A stretch of 64,000 nt of DNA from Nocardia jinanensis (GTDB lineage: Bacteria > Actinomycetota > Actinomycetes > Mycobacteriales > Mycobacteriaceae): assembly GCF_014645735.1 (NCBI RefSeq), contig NZ_BMMH01000001.1, forward strand, positions 558,001-622,000, written 5' to 3'. A program made the position numbers and the translations under genes. Under the pieces are notes generated by a model, which worked only from the letters and a program-made list of their open reading frames with translations, did no database searches and had not been told where the DNA came from. Of this stretch, positions 20,170 to 31,417 are shown one piece after another (position 1 is the first letter of the stretch; each line of letters begins with the position of its first letter).

Positions 20170-21144
20170 ATGCAGGCAATCGTAATGACGGGCATCGGCG
20201 GACCAGAAGTCCTGGTACCACGGGAGACGCCGGAGCCACGCCCGGGACCGGGCGAAGTTCTGATCAGAGCCGAGGCGATCCCCGTCCTGTACCCCGAGAC
20301 CCAGCTTCGTTCCGGCGCCTTCCCGATGACCTCGCCACCACCGGTGGTCTTCGGCTTCCAGGCCGCCGGTGAAGTGATCGCGGTGGGCGAGGGAGTGGGC
20401 ACCGAATACCTCGGCCGGCGAGTGGTGGCCGATACGGCCGGAGCGGGTTCCTACGCCGAATCGGTCTGCGTACGAGCCGAATCGACGACGCCGATACCGG
20501 CGGGTGTTTCGACCACCGATGCGGCGGCGGTGATGATGAGCGGTTCGGTCGCGCTGGCACTGCTGGAGACCGCCGCACTGACCGGCACCGAAACAGTCCT
20601 GATCGAGGCGGGCGCCACCGGGGTGGGCAGCTATCTGGTCCAACTGGCCCGGGAATTCGGCGCAGCGCGGGTGATCGCCACGGCGGGCAGTCCGGACAAG
20701 GCTCGGCGCGCGAAAGAACTGGGCGCCGACGAGGTGGTCGACCACCGCCCGGAGCAGTGGGCCGGGGACCTGAACAGCAGCGCGGACGGCGCCATCGATA
20801 TCGTCTTCGACTCCTTCGGTGGCACCTCGGCGACCACACTGCTCGACACGATGACCCCCGGATCCGGACGGATGCTCAGTTACGGCTGGCTCTCCGGGGA
20901 ACCGGCCCGGGTGTCGGCGGCGGAACTGATCCCCCGTGGGCTCACGCTGACCGGATGCTCGGGCCCGGCCTGGCACGGACGAGTGGGCCGGGCCCGCACC
21001 GCGATACTCGAACGGGTGCCGAGACTGGCCCCGCCGGTGGAGGCGATCCTGCCGCTCGATCGTGCCGCCGAGGCGCACGAACGGGTGGAATCCCGGGTTC
21101 CACTGGGCAAAATCATCCTGCGGCCGGACCACGCACAGCCGTGA
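20170..21144 (+). CDS. Zinc-type alcohol dehydrogenase-like / quinone oxidoreductase (MDR superfamily)
   Basis: 324 residues from ATG 20170 (MQAIVMTGIGGPEVL), chosen because GGAG lies seven nt upstream; earlier in-frame ATGs overlap the operator. GroES-like N-terminal half, then the NADPH fold with GATGVGSYLVQLAREFGA. It lacks the catalytic zinc Cys/His pair and the structural-zinc cysteines, as expected of the quinone-oxidoreductase branch. It probably reduces quinones or enones in the cytoplasm under control of the divergent TetR protein. Confidence 0.88.
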   Translation: MQAIVMTGIGGPEVLVPRETPEPRPGPGEVLIRAEAIPVLYPETQLRSGAFPMTSPPPVVFGFQAAGEVIAVGEGVGTEYLGRRVVADTAGAGSYAESVCVRAESTTPIPAGVSTTDAAAVMMSGSVALALLETAALTGTETVLIEAGATGVGSYLVQLAREFGAARVIATAGSPDKARRAKELGADEVVDHRPEQWAGDLNSSADGAIDIVFDSFGGTSATTLLDTMTPGSGRMLSYGWLSGEPARVSAAELIPRGLTLTGCSGPAWHGRVGRARTAILERVPRLAPPVEAILPLDRAAEAHERVESRVPLGKIILRPDHAQP

Positions 21145-21678
21145 TCAGCGCTTCAGCACGAAGAAATACGGCTCGGCCAGCCCACGCATATCCATGACAC
21201 CGAGCAGCGTGTCGTCGTCGAGGCGGCGGAAATGGTCGATGATCGGCAGATGGTCGTAGACCATAGCGGCGCTCACCACCCCGCGGTATTCGATATCGCG
21301 TAACCGCGCCGTCGCCTTGCGGGTGCGCAGCAGCGGAGCGAGCATGCGCAGTTTGCCGCGGACCGGGCGCAGCCAGTGCGACGGGATCTTCCCGGCCAGA
21401 GACAGCGGAACCCGGCGCGGATCCACCGCGAACACCGTGCCGCGCTCATCGGTGAACAGCAGCGGATGCACCTGCTCCGGGGCATCGAACTGTTTTCCGT
21501 ACCAGCCGGATTCGGAGAGCGTGCCGTCCATCGGGTGGCCGGTGGGCAGTTCCGCACCGCGCCAGCGGCCGGTGGCCACTTCCGTCACCCGTGCGGCCGG
21601 AAGCCGGTCGAAGATCTCCCAGGCCTCCGCGGCCGTGCACCCGCCCTCGGGCAGGGTGATACCCGCGTTTTCGGTCAT
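21145..21678 (-). CDS. GXWXG / DUF4334 domain protein
   Basis: 177 residues from ATG 21678, nine nt after GGAGGAG; an ATG at 21696 would include that site. The N-terminal GXWXG motif is VATGRWRGAELPTGHPMDG, and the C-terminal DUF4334 half carries DIEYRGVVSAAMVYDHLPIIDHFRRLDDDTLLGVMDMRG. From family knowledge the two domains commonly occur together in actinobacteria with unknown function. It is convergent with the oxidoreductase, with stop codons abutting. Confidence 0.85.
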   Translation of the reverse strand: MTENAGITLPEGGCTAAEAWEIFDRLPAARVTEVATGRWRGAELPTGHPMDGTLSESGWYGKQFDAPEQVHPLLFTDERGTVFAVDPRRVPLSLAGKIPSHWLRPVRGKLRMLAPLLRTRKATARLRDIEYRGVVSAAMVYDHLPIIDHFRRLDDDTLLGVMDMRGLAEPYFFVLKR

Positions 21679-21710
21679 TCGTCCGCACTCCTCCACATCA
21701 GGGGATACTG

Positions 21711-21727
21711 CGATAGATAGCCTATCG
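21711..21727 (-). promoter_or_regulatory. Small inverted repeat upstream of the DUF4334 gene
   Basis: CGATAG-N5-CTATCG (21711-21716 and 21722-21727) lies 33 nt before the start codon, in an otherwise featureless 100-bp gap. On the minus strand it also offers TATCTAT as a -10-like sequence. It could be an operator or core promoter. Confidence 0.35.
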
Positions 21728-21779
21728 TCCTCTCATTCGAGCGCGCGGCGCACGAGACAACGGGAGATCCGGAACAGGC

Positions 21780-22037
21780 TCAGCCGGTGATCTCCCATTC
21801 GTGGATCGTGATCTCCGAGGAACCGGTGGTGTGCAGCGGATCGGAGTACACCACCGCCTCGGCGGCCCGCAGCGAATCGGCGAGCACCAGATAGGCGCCG
21901 CCGCTGCCGTCGGTGAACGGACCGGATTCCTGCAGCATGTCCTTTGCCCGCAACTCGGCGAGGAACCGACGGTGCGGTTCGGCCACCGCCGGATCGTAAG
22001 CCGGGGTTCGGGCGGCCAGCACGAGGTACTTGCGCAC
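21780..22037 (-). CDS. YciI-like protein
   Basis: 85 residues from GTG 22037 (VRKYLVLAARTPAYDP), overlapping the gap right after the nusB stop (TGAGGTG) with GGAGG eight to twelve nt upstream. The ferredoxin-like YciI fold is recognisable: PAVAEPHRRFLAELRAKDML, SGPFTDGSGGAYLVLA and a C-terminal YSDPLHTTGSSEITIHEWEI. The YciI catalytic His-Asp pair is plausibly His of EPHRRF with Asp of FTDG. Function in this context is unknown; it appears to ride on the efp-nusB transcript. Confidence 0.85.
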   Translation of the reverse strand: MRKYLVLAARTPAYDPAVAEPHRRFLAELRAKDMLQESGPFTDGSGGAYLVLADSLRAAEAVVYSDPLHTTGSSEITIHEWEITG

Positions 22038-22038
22038 C

Positions 22039-22551
22039 TCAGTCCTCCGGTTCCGGATCGGCCTTGCGCCCGGCGGCGGCCGCGGCCGCCCGGATCTGCG
22101 GGGCCACCAGCACAACCTGTCCCAGCACCCCGTTCACGAACCCCGGGGAATCATCGGTGGACAGTTCCTTGGCCAGTTCCACCGCCTCGTCCACCGCGAC
22201 GATCGGCGGGACGTCGGGGGCGTACAGCAATTCCCATACCGCGACCCGCAGGATGGCGCGATCCACCGCGGGCAACCGGGGCAGCGTCCAATCCTGGAGA
22301 TAGGACTCGATGGTCCCGTCGACCCGGTCGAGTTCCTCGGCGATACCGTCCACCAGCGTGCGGGTGTAGGCGTGGACCGGAGCCACACCCTGGTCGCGGG
22401 CGGCGAGCTCGATCCGCTCGTCGGCCAGATCGGCGGGATCGATATCGCGGGCCTCGGCCTCGAAGAGCAGGTCCACGGCCCGGCGGCGCGCCTTGTGGCG
22501 GGCGCCGAGCTTCTTGTAGGCGGATTTCTTGTCCGCGGGCTGGTCTGCCAC
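22039..22551 (-). CDS. nusB: Transcription antitermination factor NusB
   Basis: Binds boxA RNA with NusE for rRNA transcription antitermination. It is 170 residues from GTG 22551 ([25 protein letters not shown]), just 1 nt after the efp stop. A longer upstream frame is only a shadow inside efp. The conserved helix motif [16 protein letters not shown] is followed by [18 protein letters not shown] and [25 protein letters not shown]. The C-terminus carries an Ala-rich tail (~20 residues). Confidence 0.95.
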   Translation of the reverse strand: MADQPADKKSAYKKLGARHKARRRAVDLLFEAEARDIDPADLADERIELAARDQGVAPVHAYTRTLVDGIAEELDRVDGTIESYLQDWTLPRLPAVDRAILRVAVWELLYAPDVPPIVAVDEAVELAKELSTDDSPGFVNGVLGQVVLVAPQIRAAAAAAGRKADPEPED

Positions 22552-22552
22552 G

Positions 22553-23116
22553 TCAGGAGTTGACGCGGCCCAGGTAGCTGCCGTCGCGGGTATCGATGCG
22601 GAGTTTGTCGCCGGTGTTGATGAACAGCGGGACCTGGACCTCGGCACCGGTCTCCACGGTGGCGGGCTTGGTGCCGCCGGTGGAACGATCGCCCTGCAGG
22701 CCGATATCGGTGTGGGTGACCGAGAACTCGGCCGTGACCGGCAGTTCCACGTACAGCGCGGCACCTTCATGGGTGGCGACCTGGACGGTCATGTTCTCCA
22801 GCAGGAAACGGGCCTGCTCACCGATGGTGCTCTCCGAGATGGTGATCTGGTCGAAGGTCTCGCCGTCCATGAAGACGTAATCGGAGCCGTCGTGGTACAG
22901 GTAGGTCATATCCCGGCGATCGACGGTGGCGGTCTCCACCTTCACGCCCGCGTTGAAGGTCTTGTCGACGATCTTGCCCGACAGCACGTTCTTCAGCTTC
23001 GTCCGCACGAACGCGGGACCCTTACCCGGCTTCACGTGCTGGAACTCGACGATCTGCTGGAGATTACCGTCGATCTTCAGCACGAGGCCGTTCTTGAAGT
23101 CGCTGGTGTCCGCCAC
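22553..23116 (-). CDS. efp: Translation elongation factor P
   Basis: Relieves ribosome stalling at polyproline. It is 187 residues with three beta domains. The conserved loop residue that is modified in other bacteria falls in [15 protein letters not shown], where Lys precedes GPAF. It ends in the usual [19 protein letters not shown]. It is followed at once by nusB and preceded 36 nt upstream by pepQ, the order also found in M. tuberculosis (Rv2535c-Rv2533c). Confidence 0.97.
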   Translation of the reverse strand: MADTSDFKNGLVLKIDGNLQQIVEFQHVKPGKGPAFVRTKLKNVLSGKIVDKTFNAGVKVETATVDRRDMTYLYHDGSDYVFMDGETFDQITISESTIGEQARFLLENMTVQVATHEGAALYVELPVTAEFSVTHTDIGLQGDRSTGGTKPATVETGAEVQVPLFINTGDKLRIDTRDGSYLGRVNS

Positions 23117-23152
23117 TGTGTTCGGGTCTCCTCGGTTCTCGGGCGACCGTCG

Positions 23153-24289
23153 TCATCCGACGACGATCAGGTCTTTGCTGGTGTTGGTGAGCAATTCCGG
23201 GCCCCCTTCGCGCACCACGAGCGTGTCCTCGATCCGGACCCCGCCGCGGCCGGGAAAGTACACACCTGGTTCGACGGTCACCGCCACGCCAGACAGGAGT
23301 GTACCCGTGCCCGTTTTGGCGATTCCGGGCGCTTCGTGGATGCGCAGCCCCACCCCGTGCCCCAGACCGTGCACGAACAGTGGGCCGTGACCGGCGGCGG
23401 CGATGACCTCGCGGGCGGCCGCGTCCACATCGGCGCACGGGATACCGGGCCGCAACGCTTCGCGACCGGCCCGCTGTGCGGCGTACACGAGGTCGTACAC
23501 CTCGCGCTGCCACTGCGCGGGTTCGCCGAGCACGAAGGTCCGGGTCATATCCGAGTGGTAACCGTCCACCACCGCACCGAAGTCGATCTTCACGAAATCG
23601 CCGGCGGCCAGCACCGCCTCGGTCGGCCGGTGATGCGGAACGGCCGAATTCGCCCCGGCCGCGACGATGGTCTCGAAAGCGACCCCGGCGGCCCCGAGTT
23701 CGAACATCGCCCATTCCAGATCCCGGGCCACCTGACGCTCGGTGCGCCCCGGCCGCAGCGCCCCGTTCTCCAGCAGCGCGGCCAGCGCGCCGTCACCGAC
23801 CGCGCACGCAGTGCGCAACCGATCGATCTCGTATTCGTCCTTGACCATGCGCAGTTGCTCGATCAGTCCGGGCGTGGCCACGAACTCCAGGCCCGAACCG
23901 AGTTCGAGCAGCGCCCGGTGCTGGTCGACCGTGACGATATGGCTCTCGTACCCCAGTCGCCCGAACTGCCACTCCCCCGCCAGTTCCACCACCCGCCGCG
24001 TCACCGCGCGAGCGATCTCGGCCCGCAGATCGGGCACCTGCTCGGCGACCTGACTGTCGTAGCGGCCATCGGTCGCTATCACCGTGTGGTCCTCGGCGCC
24101 GGTGGTATCCCACGAGTGCACGAGCAGCGCGGCATTCGAACCGGTGAACCCGGTGAGATAGCGGATGTTCACCAGATCGGTGACCAGCAGGCCGTCGATC
24201 TCGTTCTCCACCAGCAGATTGCGCAGAACACCGCGCCGGGCAGCGAAATCGGGCCGGGCCCGGGGGCCACAGCCGGCATCAGCAGACAT
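23153..24289 (-). CDS. pepQ: M24-family aminopeptidase (Xaa-Pro peptidase)
   Basis: 378 residues from ATG 24289 (MSADAGCGPRARPDFAARR). The creatinase-like N-terminal domain is followed by the pita-bread catalytic domain. Dinuclear metal ligands are visible: two Asp in VKIDFGAVVDGYHSDMTRTF, His in VHGLGHGVGLRIHEAPG, Glu in VTVEPGVYFP and Glu in VRIEDTLVV. It cleaves peptides with proline at position two, in the cytoplasm. It is directly upstream of efp, as in mycobacteria. Confidence 0.93.
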   Translation of the reverse strand: MSADAGCGPRARPDFAARRGVLRNLLVENEIDGLLVTDLVNIRYLTGFTGSNAALLVHSWDTTGAEDHTVIATDGRYDSQVAEQVPDLRAEIARAVTRRVVELAGEWQFGRLGYESHIVTVDQHRALLELGSGLEFVATPGLIEQLRMVKDEYEIDRLRTACAVGDGALAALLENGALRPGRTERQVARDLEWAMFELGAAGVAFETIVAAGANSAVPHHRPTEAVLAAGDFVKIDFGAVVDGYHSDMTRTFVLGEPAQWQREVYDLVYAAQRAGREALRPGIPCADVDAAAREVIAAAGHGPLFVHGLGHGVGLRIHEAPGIAKTGTGTLLSGVAVTVEPGVYFPGRGGVRIEDTLVVREGGPELLTNTSKDLIVVG

Positions 24290-24456
24290 GGGACAAAAGT
24301 ACCGCCGACCCGGCCCCGGCACACGGGCCGCCCGACCGGCGGGCGCTGTTATGGATCCGGAGTACTCGGTATTCACATATCGGCGCGACTGTCGCGGTTG
24401 TCCACATATCACCTCCGACGGCGCCGGAAGTCCCGGTCGGCCGCGATCGTGGAGAC

Positions 24457-24948
24457 GTGACCACCCTCGGTTTCCTCGCCCTCACCGCCTGGTGCGCAGT
24501 ACTGAGCATCAGCGATATCCGCTCCCGGCGGCTGCCGAACCCCCTGACTCTCTCCGGAGCCGCCGCCGTGCTCGGCTACGCGGCCCTGACCGGGCAGTTC
24601 CTCACCGCCGGCCGCAGTGCGGCCCTACTGGCGGTGCCATACCTGCTGATCCATCTGGTACGGCCGGCCGCGCTGGGCGCCGGCGATGTGAAACTGGCGA
24701 TCGGGCTGGGCGCGGCCGCCGGGCTGGGCGGTGATCGGGCCTGGGTGTGGTCGGCGCTCGTGGCCCCGGTGTGCACGGCCGTCGCCGGGGCCGGCGCACT
24801 GCTCGGCCACTGGGCCGGCCGCCGGATATCCGGCGGCCGTCGGCGGACCGCCGACCCCCGGGCCCCGGTGCCCGGACACCCCGGGCCGGGGATCCCGCAC
24901 GGCCCGTCGATGTGTGCCGCGACACTTCTGGGGCTCGCACTGTGGTGA
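24457..24948 (+). CDS. A24-family prepilin peptidase (short form)
   Basis: 163 residues, an integral membrane protein with about five hydrophobic segments. The two catalytic Asp are in SISDIRSRRLPNPL (Asp20) and GAGDVKLAIGLGAAAG (Asp77). It lacks the N-terminal methyltransferase domain of enterobacterial PilD, so it is the TadV/CpaA-like type. Known relatives process Flp-type pilins, but no tad or pilin gene is visible here. It lies between pepQ and aroC; the M. tuberculosis homologue Rv2551c is near the aro genes too. Confidence 0.88.
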   Translation: MTTLGFLALTAWCAVLSISDIRSRRLPNPLTLSGAAAVLGYAALTGQFLTAGRSAALLAVPYLLIHLVRPAALGAGDVKLAIGLGAAAGLGGDRAWVWSALVAPVCTAVAGAGALLGHWAGRRISGGRRRTADPRAPVPGHPGPGIPHGPSMCAATLLGLALW

Positions 24949-25044
24949 CCACACGGCAATCCCGGAAACCGGATGCTTCCCGGGCCGATGAGCACGGCCG
25001 ACCGCATCCCCCGCCCGTCGCGCCGACATGGGAAGATGGTCGGC

Positions 25045-26261
25045 GTGCTGCGCTGGATAACTGCTGGAGAATCTCACGGACCCGCTCTCGTCGCCATCCT
25101 GGAGGGGATGGTCGCCGGTGTCGAGGTGACCTCGGAGGAGATCTCCGCACAGCTGGCGCGCCGCCGGCTGGGTTACGGTCGCGGCGCCCGGATGAAATTC
25201 GAGGCCGACAAGGTCACCGTGATCGGCGGGGTCCGCCACGGCCGCACCATGGGCGGGCCCGTCGCCATCGAGATCGCCAATTCCGAATGGCCCAAGTGGA
25301 CGACCGTGATGTCCGCCGACCCGGTCGACGAGGCCGAACTGGCCGAACTGGCCCGCAATGCCCCGCTCACCCGTCCCCGCCCCGGTCACGCCGACTACTC
25401 GGGCATGCTCAAGTACGGGTTCGACGACGCCCGCCCGGTCCTGGAACGCGCCAGTGCCCGGGAGACGGCCGCCCGGGTCGCGGCCGGCACCGTGGCGCGC
25501 GCCTTCCTCCGCCAAGCCCTCGGCGTGGAGGTCGTGTCCCACGTGGTGTCCATCGGTACGGCCGCGAACACCACCGGGGTAGTGCCCACCGGCACCGATC
25601 TGCAAGCGATCGACAACAGCCCGGTCCGCGCGTTCGACGCCGATGCCGAGGCGGCCATGATCGCCGAGATCGAGGCGGCGAAAAAGGACGGCGATACCCT
25701 GGGCGGTGTGGTCGAGGTGGTCGTCACCGGACTTCCGATCGGGCTGGGCTCGTTCACCAGCGGCGAGAACCGGCTGGACTCGCGGCTCGCGGCGGCGCTC
25801 ATGGGGATCCAGGCGATCAAGGGCGTCGAGGTCGGCGACGGCTTCGAGACGGCACGGCGACGCGGCAGCCAGGCCCACGACGAGATGCGCCCCGGCAGCG
25901 ACGGCGTCGTGCGGTCCACCAACCGTGCCGGTGGTCTCGAAGGCGGTATGACCAACGGGGAGGCGCTGCGGGTGCGGGCGGCGATGAAACCCATCTCCAC
26001 GGTTCCGCGGGCGCTGGGGACGGTCGATATGTCCACCGGCGAGGAGGCCATGGCGATCCACCAGCGCTCCGATGTGTGCGCCGTCCCGGCCGCCGGGGTG
26101 GTCGCCGAATCGATGGTCGCGCTCGTGGTGGCGCAGGCCGCCCTGGAGAAGTTCGGTGGCGATTCGCTCGCCGAAACGGTCGGCAATCTCGACGGCTACG
26201 TGAAGCGGATCAGCGGGCGACCGCATCTGAACCCGGGCGATAATGTCGCCGACCCGGCGTA

Positions 26262-26262
<1 letters not shown>
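25045..26262 (+). CDS. aroC: Chorismate synthase
   Basis: Converts EPSP to chorismate using reduced FMN, the last shikimate-pathway step. It is 405 residues from GTG 25045 ([22 protein letters not shown]), the usual family start, with GGGAAG about nine nt upstream. An ATG at 25036 would add three residues. Conserved signatures are [34 protein letters not shown] and [16 protein letters not shown]. It is followed by aroK with the stop and start codons sharing one base (TAATG). Confidence 0.97.
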
Positions 26263-28246
<1,984 letters not shown>

Positions 28247-28277
28247 GGCGGAACCACCTGCTGTGAGGTGAGCAGAA

Positions 28278-28308
28278 GAGGGCCGAGATCACCACGATCG
28301 CGGCCCTC
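28278..28308 (+). terminator. Probable terminator of the aroCKB operon
   Basis: GAGGGCCG (28278-28285) pairs perfectly with CGGCCCTC (28301-28308) around a 15-nt loop, 32 nt after the aroB stop. No T-run follows, as is common in actinobacteria. The loop contains GATCACCACGATC, which can itself pair and lengthen the stem. Confidence 0.55.
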
Positions 28309-28674
28309 GAATCCTGCTGTGCAGCCGACCTTCCCGGACGCCTCGAGCCGTCTCTCGGCATCGCGGACGCGTTCACCGAGGTTCTGCACCGCTTTTTCTA
28401 CGAGCCGGACCGCGTCTGCGCCACGGTCAGCGGCTGTCCCTCTCCGGCCACACCGATGGAACTGCGGCCGGCGATCCGCGAACTCGCCGACGAGGATCTC
28501 TCGGTGACGCTCGCGGTCTCCCTGCGACCCCGATGCCGCGGCGCCCGGATGATCGTCGCCTCAGGCGGGTTCGACCTTGTTCTCAGGCGGGGGAACCGAG
28601 CGCGGGCGAGACGGTACCGGCCGACCGGTCGTTATCGCGGCTGCCCCGCCACCGCCCGACCGCCACGCCGATGA
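28288..28674 (+). pseudogene. Coding-like remnant without a start codon, after aroB
   Basis: One frame is open from a stop at 28264 to TGA at 28674, and its first ~83 codons show strong third-position GC bias and protein-like composition (LGIADAFTEVLHRFFYEPD, then LRPAIRELADEDLSVTLAV). No ATG/GTG/TTG with a ribosome site occurs before ATG 28456. The end runs antisense into the membrane-protein gene. No family recognised. It could be a 5'-truncated gene, a decayed gene or chance. Confidence 0.3.
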
Positions 28675-29056
28675 GCCCGGGAACGAAGATCAGCAGGACG
28701 ATGAACGCCGATGCGGCAGTGGCCTCGAACAGCAGGCCGCCGTCGCCGAGATCGATCTTCGGCAGGAAGTCCAGCAGCCAGCAGATCAGCCCGCTGCCGA
28801 CACCCGCGACCACCGCGGTCTGCAGCCAGCGGATCGTCAGATCCGGCCCCCCGTGTTCCGGGTTCGGGTGCTCGTGGCGGTCGGCCCGGCCGTCGCGCAG
28901 CCCCCAGGCCACCGCGACGCCGATCAGTACCACCAGGCACAGCAGCCGCAACCACACCCCGTAGGTCGGGATGTACCCCATCGCGAGCCCGAGGAGTACC
29001 CGCAGCACGACGGCCAGTCCACCGAGCGCCAGTGCCCGCAACAACCACGCAGTCAT
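28583..29056 (-). CDS. Four-helix membrane protein (B-4DMT-like / Rv2536-like)
   Basis: 157 residues from ATG 29056 (MTAWLLRALALGGLAVV), preceded by GGTGAT. Four hydrophobic segments are visible (about 5-25, 35-53, 77-95 and 108-135) separated by a polar loop (GLRDGRADRHEHPNPEHGG). In M. tuberculosis a conserved membrane protein (Rv2536) lies in this neighbourhood, and annotation pipelines call such proteins B-4DMT transporters. Transport activity is not demonstrated by the sequence. A KstR-like box lies about 30 nt upstream. Confidence 0.75.
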   Translation of the reverse strand: MTAWLLRALALGGLAVVLRVLLGLAMGYIPTYGVWLRLLCLVVLIGVAVAWGLRDGRADRHEHPNPEHGGPDLTIRWLQTAVVAGVGSGLICWLLDFLPKIDLGDGGLLFEATAASAFIVLLIFVPGLIGVAVGRWRGSRDNDRSAGTVSPALGSPA

Positions 29057-29087
29057 GCCGATCACCATAACGCCCCGCGCAGCGAAC

Positions 29088-29101
29088 TAGAACCCGTTAC
29101 A
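29088..29101. promoter_or_regulatory. KstR-like box upstream of the membrane-protein gene
   Basis: TAGAACCCGTTACA fits the published mycobacterial KstR consensus TnnAACnnGTTnnA at all eight fixed positions. It lies in the 80-bp gap between aroE and the membrane-protein start. The right half is weaker than in the strong palindrome near 44030, so it may be chance. Confidence 0.35.
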
Positions 29102-29136
29102 GATATTCGCCGGAATCGGGAACGGCACCGGACGCA

Positions 29137-29964
29137 TCACCCGAGATCGGCGAGCGCGGCGGCCATCGCCGCCTTGGGCGCGGGCCGGCCGGTGAACTGT
29201 TCGACCTGACCGTAGGCCTGTTCGAGCAGCATCTGCAGACCGCCGATCACAATGTGCCCCGCGGCGGTGACCGCTTCGGCCAGCGGTGTGGGCCACGGGC
29301 TGTACAGCGCGTCGAGCACGACGGGCGCGGCGGCCACCGAACCGGCGACCGTCGCGGCCGCCGGGTACGGCACGGTGCTGACGACGGCACCCGCCCTGCC
29401 ACAGACGGCGGCCAGGTCCGGCGCGTCGAATCCGATCACCCGAGCCGATAGGCCGAGCCGCTCGGCGAGCTCCCGCGCACCCGCTGCTCGGCCGGCATCG
29501 CGCGCGACGATGGTGACCGCCCGCGCACCGAGCTCCGCCAGGGCCAGCAGTGCCGGTCGTGCGGTGCCTCCGGCACCGAGCACCACGGCCTCGGACAGTT
29601 CTCGCACTCCACCGCCGCGTAGCGCGCCCAGGACACCGTCTACGTCCGTACAGTCGGCCCGCCAGCCGGCCGCGGTGCGGACCAGGGTGTTGGCCGAACC
29701 GACCAGCACGGCGCGCTCGGTGCGAACCTGCGCGTACGCGAGCGCCGCTTCCTTGCCCGGCATGGTCACCGACAATCCGGCCCATTCCGGGCCGAGCCCG
29801 TCCACCAGTCCGGCCAATTGCTCGGCGGTGCATTCGATCCGCTCGTAGGTCCAGTCCAGCCCCAGCGCGCGATACGCGGCCAGATGCAGCTGCGGAGACT
29901 TCGAATGGGTGATGGGGCTGCCGAGCACAGCGGCGCGGCGCGGCCCCGCCGGATCAGCGCCCAC
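29137..29964 (-). CDS. aroE: Shikimate dehydrogenase
   Basis: Reduces 3-dehydroshikimate to shikimate with NADPH. It is 275 residues. The substrate site is LGSPITHSKSPQLH, catalytic Lys in SVTMPGKEAAL, GSANTLVR, and DCTDVDG with the second catalytic Asp. The NADP-binding fold is VLGAGGTARPALLAL. GTG 29964 lies inside the mltG 3' end (11-nt overlap), so it is translated after mltG. Confidence 0.95.
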   Translation of the reverse strand: MGADPAGPRRAAVLGSPITHSKSPQLHLAAYRALGLDWTYERIECTAEQLAGLVDGLGPEWAGLSVTMPGKEAALAYAQVRTERAVLVGSANTLVRTAAGWRADCTDVDGVLGALRGGGVRELSEAVVLGAGGTARPALLALAELGARAVTIVARDAGRAAGARELAERLGLSARVIGFDAPDLAAVCGRAGAVVSTVPYPAAATVAGSVAAAPVVLDALYSPWPTPLAEAVTAAGHIVIGGLQMLLEQAYGQVEQFTGRPAPKAAMAAALADLG

Positions 29965-31417
29965 TATCCAGAATCCCGCTCTCCAGGGCCAATTCGATGT
30001 TCTGCAGGTGTTCGGAATAGCTCGCCGTGAACAGCGTCGTCCCCTCTTTGTCGACCGTCACGAAGTACAACCAGGTACCGGGCTCGGGTTCCTCCATCGC
30101 CTCCAGCGCCGCGATCGAGGGCGAGGAGATCGGAGTCGCGGGCAACCCGGGCATGGCGTAGGTGTTCCACGCCGTGGTCTGCCCGCGGTCGGCATCGGTC
30201 GTCGCGACCTCGGTCTTGTCGAGCGCGTAGTTGACCGTGGAGTCGAACTGCAACGGCTGATCGATTTCCAGCCGGTTCACGATCACTCGCGCTACCTTGC
30301 TCATATCCTGGGGCAGCGCTTCACGTTCTACGAGGGAGGCGCCGATCAGCGTCTCGTACGGGCTGAGCCCGTTGACCCGGCCGGATTCCAGCAATCCGGT
30401 GGCCTCATAGCTGTCGGCGCTCTCGGTGACCAGCTGGCGCAGGATGTCCTGCGCGGACCCGCTCGGGTCGAAATCCCAGCTGCCGGCGGCGATCAAACCC
30501 TCGAGCTGGCGCGCGCGATCGGGCACCGTGCGGACCGATTCCACGGCCCATTCCGGTACACCGAGCGTGGCGAGGTCGGTAGCGGCACCGGCCTGTTCCA
30601 GCTGCTGGTATGTGACACAGCGGCGTTCGGGTTCCGCGCCCACACAGCTCGCGGCGGCGATCTTGGTGTAGATGCCCTCCTTACGCGCGCCGGTGTTCAC
30701 ATCGTGCTGATCGTGCAGTTGCCGGCCCTCGGATACGACCACATTGCCGACCCGCGATCCGGGCGCCACCAGCGCCGCGACCGCGTCCACGGCCGGGCTG
30801 TGCACCGGAATCGCGTAGTAACCGGGCTGCAGGGCGCTCATCCCCTCGTTCTGCACCGCGGCCTCGTAGAAGGCGGCGGAGCTGGCGACGATTCCCGCGT
30901 CCGCCATCGTCGAAGCGACCTCGCTGGCGGTATCGCCCGACTTCACCTGGACCACCACCGGCGCACCCGCCGGGCCGGCGAAATCCTCGGCCGGGGTATA
31001 GCGGTTGACCAGCTTGTACACCCCCGCACCGACGATCAGCACCAGCAGGATCACGCCCGCGGCCCAGATCAGCCGGCGACGGCCACCCTCCTGTTTGCGG
31101 GCGGCTTTCCGGGCCGCTGCCCGGCCACCGCGAGCGGGCGCGGTGCGCGTACCGGCGCGACGGCGGGACCGGGGCCGGGGCTCGGGCTCGGGCTCGTCGT
31201 CGAAATCGTCGTCGTCGACATAGCGGGGGATGACGGCGGTGTCGTCGTCCTCGAGCGGATCCCAGCCGTCCTCCGGGTCGTCCCAGTCCGGCTCATCGGC
31301 GACCGGCGTGGCGGGCCCTCGGCGGGACCGCTCCCAGGCCTTGTCGTCGCGGCGGTACCGCCGCTCGGCCTCACGCTGCCGGAATCGCGCCTCCGCCTGC
31401 GCCCATCGATCCGTCAT
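29954..31417 (-). CDS. mltG: Endolytic murein transglycosylase MltG
   Basis: Cuts nascent glycan strands at the membrane. It is 487 residues: an Asp/Glu/Arg-rich cytoplasmic N-terminus (1-112), a transmembrane segment (~116-135, [20 protein letters not shown]), an external LysM-like subdomain, and the YceG catalytic domain with the Glu motif [20 protein letters not shown] followed by [19 protein letters not shown]. It overlaps ruvX by 4 nt. The order alaS-ruvX-mltG-aroE matches M. tuberculosis Rv2555c-Rv2552c. Confidence 0.95.
   Translation of the reverse strand: MTDRWAQAEARFRQREAERRYRRDDKAWERSRRGPATPVADEPDWDDPEDGWDPLEDDDTAVIPRYVDDDDFDDEPEPEPRPRSRRRAGTRTAPARGGRAAARKAARKQEGGRRRLIWAAGVILLVLIVGAGVYKLVNRYTPAEDFAGPAGAPVVVQVKSGDTASEVASTMADAGIVASSAAFYEAAVQNEGMSALQPGYYAIPVHSPAVDAVAALVAPGSRVGNVVVSEGRQLHDQHDVNTGARKEGIYTKIAAASCVGAEPERRCVTYQQLEQAGAATDLATLGVPEWAVESVRTVPDRARQLEGLIAAGSWDFDPSGSAQDILRQLVTESADSYEATGLLESGRVNGLSPYETLIGASLVEREALPQDMSKVARVIVNRLEIDQPLQFDSTVNYALDKTEVATTDADRGQTTAWNTYAMPGLPATPISSPSIAALEAMEEPEPGTWLYFVTVDKEGTTLFTASYSEHLQNIELALESGILDSGR

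Noticed and set aside
24374..24410. Direct repeat CACATATC in the pepQ/prepilin-peptidase gap
   Set aside because: Two 8-bp copies 29 bp apart are too little to claim an operator.
28583..28674. C-terminal end of the start-less stretch as part of a real gene
   Set aside because: It overlaps the convergent membrane-protein gene antisense and becomes Arg-rich, so coding there is unlikely.
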